Part shown: positions 1 through 6,079 of the stretch, in pieces | How positions within the stretch are numbered: the first letter of the stretch is position 1 | Layout: each line of letters begins with the position of its first letter | Source of the DNA: Chitinophaga pinensis | GTDB lineage: Bacteria; Bacteroidota; Bacteroidia; UKL13-3 | Assembly (NCBI GenBank): GCA_945876985.1 | Contig: CAMCQX010000109.1 | Location: forward strand, 1 to 6,079 | Length of the DNA: 6,079 bases | Direction: 5' to 3' | Notes under the pieces: model-generated | The model's input: the letters and a program-made list of their open reading frames with translations, nothing else | What the model was told of the DNA's origin: nothing | Databases searched by the model: none | Made by a program: the position numbers and the translations under genes

Positions 1-1097
1 CAAGAAAATTGATAATTGTTTTCACCTTCTTCGTTTTCAAACAACGTAAACAAAAAATGTTTGATTCTATTTCTTATATCAAAATCTTTATTGGGATGAA
101 ACTCTTCATAAATAAAATGCATAATCATGCCAGGCATGTTCATCATTTGCGCTTCTTCATGAATTAATTCTTCCGAAATAAATTTATACTTTATTTCATC
201 ACTGTATTCAGCCAAAAAGTCTAAGTTTATATTGTTTTTAGCAAGCAACGCAAAAGCTTTGTCAAGGGCTGTTTTTAGCTGTTTGGGGTTTAATTCGGCA
301 GCCTGTTTAAAAGTATGTTTTCCTAACAATTCAATAATTTTTACTTTCTTTATATGCTTCGATTGTTTTTCAAATTCAATGATGTTTTTCAAAAACAAAT
401 TTTCTATTTCTGCAGGTAATTCCAATTCATTACCACCCATAATTTGACCTCCCAAAAAATCTTCAATTTGAAGTTTCATCAGTTGGTTTTCCATGTGCAG
501 GTCTTCACTCCTACTCAATTTGTTTTCGTTTGGAATTAATTGAATACTGTTCTCTTCATTTTTCAATTCATGAAAATTACGAAATGGATCTTCACCTACA
601 AAATAATTTCCCCAATAAGAAATAGGCATAAAAATATTTTTACTTCCATGTACAAAGTTCATTAAAATATTTTCTTCTTCTTCCAAATCAATGTCTTCAA
701 AATTTTCATAACTATACATTCTATTAATTAAATGGTCGGTGATGGAATTCATAAAACCAAGCATTTTTCTACTAGCTGTTTTGGTAATTATTGAGCTATC
801 AAAAGCAATCATTTGTTCAGTAACAAAGGAAGCGGGAAAGGTAAAACGAGTCAATAAATTCTGAAGTCTTTTGGCAAATTCAGAAAAGGTTTTTTTAATG
901 GTTTTACCAGCAATCACAACTGTAATTAAGCTTGGCTGATGAACATAAATTACTAAACTTTTTCCTTTAAATGAACTTGTAATTGTGTTTGCATACCACT
1001 CGCCTAAAACAATTATATTCTCCATTGATTGATCAATTATTTCAGGTTTTAAACGCTGATTGTTCAGTAATTTTTGAGTGGCTCTAACAATTATCAT
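1..1097 (-). CDS. DUF6933-like domain protein of unknown function, C-terminus cut by window edge
   Basis: An open frame starts at ATG 1097-1095 and runs without a stop to the left edge, giving 365 visible residues; the C-terminus is missing. An in-frame TAA lies a few codons upstream and no other ATG intervenes, which fixes the start. There is no Shine-Dalgarno sequence. Residues 1 to about 160 resemble DUF6933: it opens MIIVRATQKLL, then has GEWYANTI (32-39), a hydrophobic strand SLVIYVHQ (47-54), and TKTASRKMLGFMN (105-117). I recognise this from memory of the family, whose function is unknown. An acidic stretch follows at 134-142 (EDIDLEEEE). A second region, about 225-360, begins LELPAEIENLFLKN, is probably mostly helical, and contains MPGMIMHFIYEEFHPN (321-336). 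It looks conserved, but I cannot name it. No signal peptide or membrane segment is visible, so the protein is probably cytoplasmic. It is transcribed divergently from the Plug gene. The reading frame is secure; the role is not known. Confidence 0.85.
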   Translation of the reverse strand, partial: MIIVRATQKLLNNQRLKPEIIDQSMENIIVLGEWYANTITSSFKGKSLVIYVHQPSLITVVIAGKTIKKTFSEFAKRLQNLLTRFTFPASFVTEQMIAFDSSIITKTASRKMLGFMNSITDHLINRMYSYENFEDIDLEEEENILMNFVHGSKNIFMPISYWGNYFVGEDPFRNFHELKNEENSIQLIPNENKLSRSEDLHMENQLMKLQIEDFLGGQIMGGNELELPAEIENLFLKNIIEFEKQSKHIKKVKIIELLGKHTFKQAAELNPKQLKTALDKAFALLAKNNINLDFLAEYSDEIKYKFISEELIHEEAQMMNMPGMIMHFIYEEFHPNKDFDIRNRIKHFLFTLFENEEGENNYQFS

Positions 1098-1223
1098 TTT
1101 CAATTTTAGCTTTGATTATTTAAAAAAACAATTTTAATTGAATAAAAATTCAATTTAGTTAATAAAAAAAAAATTGTACAATTTGTTTATCCTAAATTGT
1201 ATTTTTTTTGTTTATTTGAATTT
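1098..1223. promoter_or_regulatory. Divergent intergenic region with palindromic AATTG/CAATT words
   Basis: This very AT-rich gap separates two divergently transcribed genes and must hold both promoters. It contains a perfect inverted repeat, AATTGAAT / ATTCAATT with an AAAA loop (1136-1155), and a perfect 14-base palindrome, AAATTGTACAATTT (1171-1184). AATTG or CAATT occurs seven times in about 100 bases (from 1101, 1129, 1136, 1151, 1172, 1179 and 1195). I find no exact TAnnTTTG element on either strand. The nearest are TAAAATTG on the minus strand (complement of 1101-1108) and TACAATTTG on the plus strand (1177-1185), which has one extra spacer base. Operator function is inference; base composition alone favours such words. 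Confidence 0.35.
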
Positions 1224-2480
1224 ATGAAATATTTCGCATGGGTACTTTTTATTTGTAAAACATTGATTGTTTTTGGGCAAGCTGAATTCGATAATACCAT
1301 TTACGATAAAAAAGTTCAAACGGTTCAATTAATGGTAAATGGAACCGATGACAGGTATCCAATTATTTCGTTAAATGCACAGCAATTAAAGCTAAGTTTT
1401 GATGTAATTGGTACTAATAATGAATATTTTCAATATACATTAATTCATTGCGACCAAGCATGGAAACCAACTAATATGCAACAAAGCTTGTATATAAAAG
1501 GTACCACTTTTGACAATATAACTGACTTTAAATTTTCAACAAATACTTATGTAAAATATGTTCATTATAATTTGTTATTGCCCAACGAAAATTTAAAACC
1601 AACCATTGCTGGAAACTATATTTTAAAAGTTTACAGAAATTTTGATGAAACCGATTTGCTGTTAACCCGAAGGTTCATGATTTTAAATAATCAAACAAAA
1701 ATAGAAGGAACTGTTCGACCGGCTACGCTTGCAGAATTCAGATATACCAAACAAGAGCTTAATTTTTCAATAGATTATAATGCCGCTTTGGTTCCAAATC
1801 CTTTGCAAGATATTAAAGTGGTGATTTTACAAAATAACAGATGGGACAATGCGTTGAGAGGAATTCAACCTCAGTTTACCAGTAACGGTAAATTAGACTA
1901 TAATTATTTTGATAAAACTTTATTCAATGGTGGCAATGAATTTAGGATTTTTGACATTAGAAATTTAAGACAATTTAGTTTAAACGTTAGAACTAAAATT
2001 TTAGATTCATTTTATCGCTGTGTTTTAAACATGGACGAATCAAGAGGAAGCAAGCAATATTTCCAATACCTTGATTTTAACGGAAAAAGAATTGTAGCAA
2101 ACAAAGAAGGTTATAACAGTGATTTGGATGGTGATTATGCAGCTATGCAATTTCAATTAAGCGCAACCGATGCTTTACCCGCTGGTGCCGAAGTATTTGT
2201 TATTGGCGAGTTTACTGATTGGAAATTAAAGCCAGAATATAAAATGAATTTTAATGAAAACAGGGCTCGTTTTGATTTGGAAGTTCCCCTAAAACAAGGT
2301 CGCTATGAATATGTTTATGCTATATACGATAATGAAACCAAGCAACCTGATGAAAGTATTTTTGAAGGAAATCATTCAAATACCGAAAACGAATACATGA
2401 TTTTAGTTTATAATAAAAATCTCCAATTTAATTATGATGAATTAATTGGTTCTGTCATATTTAACTCCGCTAAGCAATAA
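1224..2480 (+). CDS. Type IX secretion system Plug protein (DUF5103 family)
   Basis: This is a 418-residue protein of the DUF5103 / T9SS Plug family. In Flavobacterium, Plug closes the periplasmic end of the SprA outer-membrane translocon when no substrate is passing. I start it at ATG 1224, which gives an export signal MKYFAWVLFICKTLIVFGQ with cleavage likely near residue 19. The longer frame from TTG 1197 would add nine residues before the signal and overlap likely promoter sequence. Family-like segments, numbered from ATG 1224, are IHCDQAWKPTNM (74-85), AGNYILKVYRNFDETDLLLTRRF (near 129-151, strand-rich) and the closing motif FEGNHSNTENEYMILVY (380-396). A segment near 322-368, with VFVIGEFTDWKL, resembles an immunoglobulin-like or CBM48-like beta sandwich. 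The length fits the family. The protein is expected in the periplasm, bound to SprA. No other T9SS gene is in the window, as is common because these genes are scattered. recA follows after 103 bases. Confidence 0.88.
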   Translation: MKYFAWVLFICKTLIVFGQAEFDNTIYDKKVQTVQLMVNGTDDRYPIISLNAQQLKLSFDVIGTNNEYFQYTLIHCDQAWKPTNMQQSLYIKGTTFDNITDFKFSTNTYVKYVHYNLLLPNENLKPTIAGNYILKVYRNFDETDLLLTRRFMILNNQTKIEGTVRPATLAEFRYTKQELNFSIDYNAALVPNPLQDIKVVILQNNRWDNALRGIQPQFTSNGKLDYNYFDKTLFNGGNEFRIFDIRNLRQFSLNVRTKILDSFYRCVLNMDESRGSKQYFQYLDFNGKRIVANKEGYNSDLDGDYAAMQFQLSATDALPAGAEVFVIGEFTDWKLKPEYKMNFNENRARFDLEVPLKQGRYEYVYAIYDNETKQPDESIFEGNHSNTENEYMILVYNKNLQFNYDELIGSVIFNSAKQ

Positions 2481-2552
2481 TATTTCCACAAATTGATAAC
2501 CAATTTAAAAATATTGTTTATAAATAATTAATATCATTATAATTTGCAAACT

Positions 2553-2560
2553 TACTTTTG
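2553..2560 (+). promoter_or_regulatory. Candidate -7 promoter element for recA (TACTTTTG)
   Basis: TACTTTTG matches the Bacteroidota primary-sigma -7 consensus TAnnTTTG exactly and ends 23 bases before the recA ATG, which would give a leader of about 15-20 bases. I see no good TTG-type -33 element 19-21 bases upstream. A TTTGC at 2543-2547 is too close to serve. The rest of the 2481-2583 gap holds only a weak hairpin (AAATTG / CAATTT, 2490-2506) with no T-run after it. No purine-rich Shine-Dalgarno sequence precedes the ATG, only A-rich sequence, as is usual in this phylum. Confidence 0.4.
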
Positions 2561-2583
2561 AAATAAAAAAATAACATAAATAT

Positions 2584-3606
2584 ATGAGCGATAATAAAGA
2601 AAAATTGAAAGCACTTCAGCTTACTATGGATAAGTTGGACAAGCAATATGGCAAAGGCACAGTGATGCGCATGAGCGATAAATTAGTGATTGAAACACAA
2701 GTAATTTCAACGGGTTCGTTAAGTTTAGATATAGCCTTAGGAATTGGCGGATTGCCAGTTGGTAGAATCATAGAAATATACGGACCAGAAAGTTCGGGTA
2801 AAACAACTTTAAGTTTACATGCCATTGCTGAATGTCAGAAAAAAGGTGGCATTGCTGCTTTTGTGGATGCGGAACATGCATTTGACAGAAGTTATGCGGA
2901 AAAATTAGGAATTGATGTAGATAATTTAATTATTAGCCAACCCGATGATGGGGAACAAGCTTTGGAAATTGCTGATGCCTTAATTCGTTCTGGTGCAATT
3001 GATATTATTGTAATAGATTCAGTAGCTGCATTGGTTCCAAAAGCAGAAATTGAAGGCGAAATGGGCGAAAGTAAAATGGGTTTACAAGCTCGTTTAATGA
3101 GTCAGGCTTTACGTAAATTAACTGGTACTATTAATAAAACGGGTTGTGTGTGTATTTTCATTAACCAATTACGTGAAAAAATTGGTGTAATGTTTGGAAA
3201 TCCTGAAACTACAACGGGTGGAAATGCATTGAAATTTTATGCATCTGTTCGTTTAGACATTCGTAGAATTGGCCAAATAAAAGAAGGCGTTGAAATTATT
3301 GGTAACAGAACAAAAGTGAAAGTGGCAAAAAACAAATTATCGCCTCCTTTCCGTACCGTAGAATTCGATATTATTTATGGCGAAGGAATTAGCCGCTTAG
3401 GCGAAACCATTGACTTAGGAGTAGATTATGAAGTAATCAAAAAGTCGGGTTCTTGGTTCAGTTATAACGATACAAAATTAGGACAAGGAAGAGATTCAGT
3501 AAAACAAATTTTAACTGACAATCCGGAATTAACAGCCGAAATTGAAGGTAAAATATTTGAAAAAGCAAATGCTGGTGCAGTAAAAATAAAAGCTTCGGCA
3601 GAGTAA
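2584..3606 (+). CDS. recA: Recombinase RecA
   Basis: RecA is the ATP-dependent strand-exchange protein of homologous recombination and DNA repair. It forms filaments on single-stranded DNA in the cytoplasm. The 340-residue product is full length for a RecA with a short C-terminal tail. It has an N-terminal polymerisation helix (about 5-25), Walker A GPESSGKT (67-74, Lys73), the catalytic glutamate in VDAEHA (Glu97), Walker [11 protein letters not shown] (141-150) and NQLREK (194-199) with the ATP-sensing Gln195. Loop L2 ([15 protein letters not shown], 201-215) leads into the family signature ALKFYASVR (215-223). Lys249 and Lys251 match the subunit-interface lysines of E. coli (248 and 250). 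There is no intein, frameshift or missing key residue. The ATG at 2584 gives the normal family N-terminus. I see no LexA-type palindrome upstream, so SOS control of the Proteobacterial or Firmicute kind is not evident. A strong terminator follows 18 bases after the stop codon. Confidence 0.98.
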   Translation: MSDNKEKLKALQLTMDKLDKQYGKGTVMRMSDKLVIETQVISTGSLSLDIALGIGGLPVGRIIEIYGPESSGKTTLSLHAIAECQKKGGIAAFVDAEHAFDRSYAEKLGIDVDNLIISQPDDGEQALEIADALIRSGAIDIIVIDSVAALVPKAEIEGEMGESKMGLQARLMSQALRKLTGTINKTGCVCIFINQLREKIGVMFGNPETTTGGNALKFYASVRLDIRRIGQIKEGVEIIGNRTKVKVAKNKLSPPFRTVEFDIIYGEGISRLGETIDLGVDYEVIKKSGSWFSYNDTKLGQGRDSVKQILTDNPELTAEIEGKIFEKANAGAVKIKASAE

Positions 3607-3624
3607 ATTTTAGTTTATTTATCA

Positions 3625-3660
3625 AACAAAAAAACACGCTTGATGGCGTGTTTTTTTGTT
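3625..3660. terminator. Bidirectional intrinsic terminator between recA and the MscS gene
   Basis: The hairpin has a perfect 15-base stem: left arm AACAAAAAAACACGC (3625-3639), loop TTGATG (3640-3645), right arm GCGTGTTTTTTTGTT (3646-3660). The GC-rich upper stem (CACGC/GCGTG) is followed by seven T on the plus strand, and the matching A-run gives the same T-run on the minus strand. It can therefore stop transcription of recA from the left and of the convergent channel gene, whose stop is at 3678, from the right. Confidence 0.9.
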
Positions 3661-3677
3661 GAATGTTTTTATAAATA

Positions 3678-4763
3678 TTACTCTTTATCCAAAAACAAGC
3701 GTTGGGTTGGATAAGCAAATTTGCAACGGTTTCGTTCTACTATTTCCATGATTTGAATATTGATGGCTTGCTTCACTTCTATCTTCTTTTCGTAAAGGTT
3801 AGAGGTTACAAAGTATATCACTAAAATGTTTAAAGAGCTTGAATCAAAATCGGTAAAATTCACATTGAGTTCTTCGCTAGTATCTTCATTTTTTAAGATG
3901 GCATTTTTAATTTCATCAATAATATTTAAAATATTACCCGACTTACTTTCATATGTTAATTGAAGCATAAATTTAACCCTGCGTTCTTCACTTAAACTAA
4001 TATTATTAAGGGTTGAATCTACTATTTTTTTATTGGGAACAGTTACCAAACTGCGGTCTAATGTTCTTACTCGGGTAGTTCTAAAACCTACACGTTCCAC
4101 TATTCCTGAAACATCAGAAACCTCAATTTGGTCACCAACTTTAAAAGGTTTGTCTAAGTAAATAATGAACGAGCCAAATAAATTAGCAATGGTATCCTGA
4201 GCTGCTAAAGCAATGGCTAATCCTCCAATTCCTAAACTGGCAATTAATGCAGTAATATTTACCTCAAAAGCCATTCTTAGTGTTACAAAAAAGGCAAAAA
4301 TGATGATCACAATTTTTGATAATTCTTTTATAAAACGAATCAAATCCAAGTTCAAATGTTCTACATCACTTGCAATTAAAATATAAGCTATATAATCTGC
4401 CGATTTTAAAACTAATTTGGTAATTACGGTAATCAATGCAATTTCAAAAGCAGCTTCAAGTATCCAACGCAAACCAAATTTTTCAATTCCATCAATATGC
4501 CAAGCTTCTGGAAAATTCAAGCGACTAAAAGCAGCAAACAAAATAATCAATGTAATTAATTGCTCAAATGGAGTTTGCAAAAGCTGCAAAAATTTGTCGT
4601 AATATTGGTTTTTGGCAATGCCTTTAAATATTCTAAAAGTTTGTTTACTGACTACATTAGCAAACAATCGTTTGAGCAAAAAGCCTAATATCAAAATACA
4701 AACACAAACGAGGTATTCTCGTAATGGGTTTTCTAAAAATTTTATTTCAAGTGTTTCGTTCAT
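3678..4763 (-). CDS. MscS-family mechanosensitive ion channel
   Basis: This 361-residue membrane protein is an MscS-type channel, which opens under membrane tension to release solutes during hypo-osmotic shock. Hydrophobic segments lie near 17-35, 66-82, 100-120, 148-166 and 169-188, so it probably has five membrane passes, two more than E. coli MscS. The last is the pore helix LIASLGIGGLAIALAAQD (173-190). Leu182 and Leu186 match the hydrophobic constriction of E. coli MscS (Leu105, Leu109), and Gln189 precedes the helix kink. The conserved beta-domain sequence follows: YLDKPFKVGDQIEV (202-215), GIVERVGFRTTRVRTLD (220-236) and VPNKKIVDS (242-250). The C-terminal alpha/beta cage domain ends YPTQRLFLDKE. 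It starts at ATG 4763-4761, with no Shine-Dalgarno sequence. The gene lies 125 bases downstream of the dehydrogenase on the same strand, and tandem repeats fill much of that gap, so co-transcription is possible but not shown. It converges on recA across a shared terminator. Confidence 0.93.
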   Translation of the reverse strand: MNETLEIKFLENPLREYLVCVCILILGFLLKRLFANVVSKQTFRIFKGIAKNQYYDKFLQLLQTPFEQLITLIILFAAFSRLNFPEAWHIDGIEKFGLRWILEAAFEIALITVITKLVLKSADYIAYILIASDVEHLNLDLIRFIKELSKIVIIIFAFFVTLRMAFEVNITALIASLGIGGLAIALAAQDTIANLFGSFIIYLDKPFKVGDQIEVSDVSGIVERVGFRTTRVRTLDRSLVTVPNKKIVDSTLNNISLSEERRVKFMLQLTYESKSGNILNIIDEIKNAILKNEDTSEELNVNFTDFDSSSLNILVIYFVTSNLYEKKIEVKQAINIQIMEIVERNRCKFAYPTQRLFLDKE

Positions 4764-4767
4764 TGGA

Positions 4768-4834
4768 TTATTGGTTGATAGGGTTTATTGGTTGATAGGG
4801 TTGACAGGTTAATTGAGTGATTGGTTAATAGGTT
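4768..4834. repeat. Short tandem array, about four units of 16-17 bases, in the MscS leader
   Basis: Two identical 17-base units, TTATTGGTTGATAGGGT (4768-4784 and 4785-4801), are followed by a diverged 16-base unit (4802-4817) and a closer one, TGATTGGTTAATAGGTT (4818-4834, 14 of 17 matching). The array begins four bases upstream of the channel ATG, so it would form the 5' leader of that mRNA. The plus strand is almost free of C within the array. It has no coding role that I can see. Confidence 0.8.
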
Positions 4835-4875
4835 AAATATGTTTGTTATTTTGTTACTTAAAACTTATCAACTTT

Positions 4876-4886
4876 ATTAACCAATC
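4876..4886. repeat. Inverted copy of the repeat word, next to the dehydrogenase stop
   Basis: ATTAACCAATC here is the exact reverse complement of GATTGGTTAAT at 4819-4829, with 46 bases between the arms. The related word TTATCAAC (4865-4872) is the reverse complement of GTTGATAA, close to the GTTGATAG of the tandem units. The arms could pair as a long-loop hairpin just after the dehydrogenase stop codon (complement of 4889-4891). No T-run follows directly, so I do not call it a terminator. Confidence 0.5.
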
Positions 4887-4888
4887 AA

Positions 4889-6079
4889 CTATTTTACCAA
4901 ATTCACCAAAGTCATTTCTAATCCTTTTTTCAAAAGCCCAGTATGTTTTGGATTGAATTGGTGTAAACGCATCATGGCTTGCCAAATTACTTTCGATGAA
5001 TCTTTAAAAATTGCTTCATCGGTTAAATCTACTTCATCATTGCTTTGGCAATAAGCAAATACACGTGCCATGCCACAATTAGCAATAAAATCAGGAATTA
5101 CAGCTACTTGATCATCGGTATAATTTGCTACCGCACCCATAAATATTTCTTCATCGGCAAAGGGAACATTTGCTCCGCAGCTAATTACTTCTAATTCGCC
5201 TTCCACCATTCTATCTACTTGCTCTTTGGTTAACAAACGAGAAGCAGCAGCCGGAACAAAAATCTCCGCACCAATGTCCCAAATTTTCGCATTTACTTCT
5301 TCATATGAAAGCATATCAGGATGAACCAAAGTATTGCCTTGTTTGTTTAAAAATAGTTCTTTTATTTCATCTTTGGTAAAGCCAGTATTTTTTATCAAAC
5401 CACCATTACGGTCAATTATTCCAACTATCATCACACCATACAAACTCAGGTAATAAGCAGCTGCAGCGCCTACATTTCCCCAACCTTGAATAATAGCACG
5501 TTTCATATTCACGTTTCCACCCCAAATTCCGTAGTAATGACGAACCGCTTCTGCCACTCCATAACCAGTAATCATATCGGCAGTTACCAAGTTTTTATCG
5601 TCAGCAGGAATAAAACGTAAATCTGTTAATTTTTTGGAAACGCCACCAGTTAAATTTGCCAAACGTTTTTTAGTAGAAATTGCATTCACTTTAAAATGTC
5701 CATTCACCACACCTTCTTGCGGATGAAATAAACCTAACTTTTCAGTTATAGGAATTACTTCATGAATTTCATCAACATTTAAATCGCCACCAGTTCCATA
5801 ATATGCTTTTAGCAAAGGCATCACTGCTTTGTACCAACGCTCTAACACTCCTTTTTTACGAGGATCAGCTGGGTCAAAATTAATTCCAGATTTTGCTCCC
5901 CCAATAGCTGGACCAGCAATGGCAAATTTAATTTCCATGGTTTTGGCCAATGAAGTAACTTCATGTTTGTTCAAACCTTTACGCATACGCGTTCCACCAC
6001 CTGCAGCACCACCACGTAATGAGTTTATTACTATCCATCCTTCAGCTTCAGTTTCGCTGTCTTTCCATTCAAAAACAAT
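4889..6079 (-). CDS. Glu/Leu/Phe/Val-family amino acid dehydrogenase, N-terminus cut by window edge
   Basis: The frame is open from the right edge to TAG at 4891-4889, giving 396 visible residues. The ATG at 5986 is internal: the 31 residues before it (IVFEWKDSET...GGGTR) belong to the same domain, so the true start lies outside the window. The family deaminates an L-amino acid to its 2-oxo acid with NAD(P)+. In fragment numbering, the substrate domain has GGAAGGGTRM (23-32), the two catalytic lysines Lys51 (MEIK) and Lys63 (GGAKSGI), and the catalytic Asp99 (GTGGDLNV). The Rossmann domain has GWGNVG (199-204) and an acidic Asp223 in IIDRNGG, suggesting NAD+ preference. The segment before TADMITGYG (about 125-165) is longer than in leucine dehydrogenases. 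Residues matching the glutamate side-chain contacts of Clostridium symbiosum GDH (Lys89, Ser380) are Gly27 and Phe341, so a glutamate substrate is doubtful. Family membership is firm; substrate is open. Confidence 0.9.
   Translation of the reverse strand: MVFEWKDSETEAEGWIVINSLRGGAAGGGTRMRKGLNKHEVTSLAKTMEIKFAIAGPAIGGAKSGINFDPADPRKKGVLERWYKAVMPLLKAYYGTGGDLNVDEIHEVIPITEKLGLFHPQEGVVNGHFKVNAISTKKRLANLTGGVSKKLTDLRFIPADDKNLVTADMITGYGVAEAVRHYYGIWGGNVNMKRAIIQGWGNVGAAAAYYLSLYGVMIVGIIDRNGGLIKNTGFTKDEIKELFLNKQGNTLVHPDMLSYEEVNAKIWDIGAEIFVPAAASRLLTKEQVDRMVEGELEVISCGANVPFADEEIFMGAVANYTDDQVAVIPDFIANCGMARVFAYCQSNDEVDLTDEAIFKDSSKVIWQAMMRLHQFNPKHTGLLKKGLEMTLVNLVK

Noticed and set aside
232..447. Plus-strand 71-residue open frame
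   Set aside because: It lies inside the minus-strand DUF6933-like gene, has a biased composition and resembles no family; it is a shadow frame.
1197..1223. TTG start at 1197 giving a Plug protein nine residues longer
   Set aside because: The extra residues precede a complete signal peptide starting at ATG 1224, and the TTG lies in the palindrome-rich promoter region.
1224..1280. Possible lipoprotein signal (Cys11 in the Plug N-terminus)
   Set aside because: The residues before the Cys (FIC) do not fit a lipobox, and the hydrophobic stretch continues past it to a better cleavage site near residue 19.
2490..2506. Hairpin AAATTG / CAATTT after the Plug gene as a terminator
   Set aside because: The stem is only six AT-rich pairs and is followed by A rather than T, so it is unlikely to terminate transcription on the plus strand.
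2616..2825. Minus-strand open frame inside recA
   Set aside because: It is the complement of a confidently identified RecA coding region.
3458..3718. Minus-strand open frame across the recA end, the terminator and the channel gene end
   Set aside because: It crosses a strong terminator hairpin and overlaps two well-supported genes in other frames.
4417..4812. Two plus-strand open frames opposite the channel gene N-terminus and the repeat array
   Set aside because: They are antisense to MscS transmembrane coding sequence, resemble no family and have no promoter that I can see.
5984..5986. ATG at 5986 as the dehydrogenase start
   Set aside because: The frame continues upstream to the window edge and encodes the conserved GGAAGGGTR segment of the substrate domain, so the gene is cut by the edge rather than starting there.

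Overview
The window is AT-rich DNA from a member of the Bacteroidota. The evidence is a type IX secretion Plug protein (a family confined to this phylum), a Bacteroidota-style RecA, genes with no Shine-Dalgarno sequence, and a TAnnTTTG-type -7 promoter element in front of recA. I cannot place it below phylum level.

Layout from left to right. Positions 1-1097 (minus) hold a gene cut by the left window edge. It encodes an uncharacterised protein with an N-terminal DUF6933-like domain and a second region I cannot name. A 126-base divergent intergenic region rich in AATTG/CAATT inverted words separates it from the Plug gene of the type IX secretion system (1224-2480, plus). recA follows on the same strand (2584-3606), probably from its own promoter. 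A strong symmetrical hairpin (3625-3660) ends recA and, read the other way, the convergent MscS-family channel gene (4763-3678, minus). A short array of 17-base tandem repeats lies between the channel start and the end of the next minus-strand gene. That gene is an amino acid dehydrogenase of the Glu/Leu/Phe/Val family, cut by the right window edge (6079-4889).

The genes do not form one pathway. They cover DNA recombination and repair (RecA), protein export across the outer membrane (Plug), protection from osmotic shock (MscS) and amino acid metabolism (dehydrogenase), which looks like ordinary chromosomal core. I see no mobile element, CRISPR array, RNA gene or defence island. The points most worth a second look are the DUF6933-like two-part protein, the dehydrogenase whose substrate-pocket residues fit neither classical glutamate nor leucine dehydrogenase, and the 17-base repeats in the leader of the channel gene.
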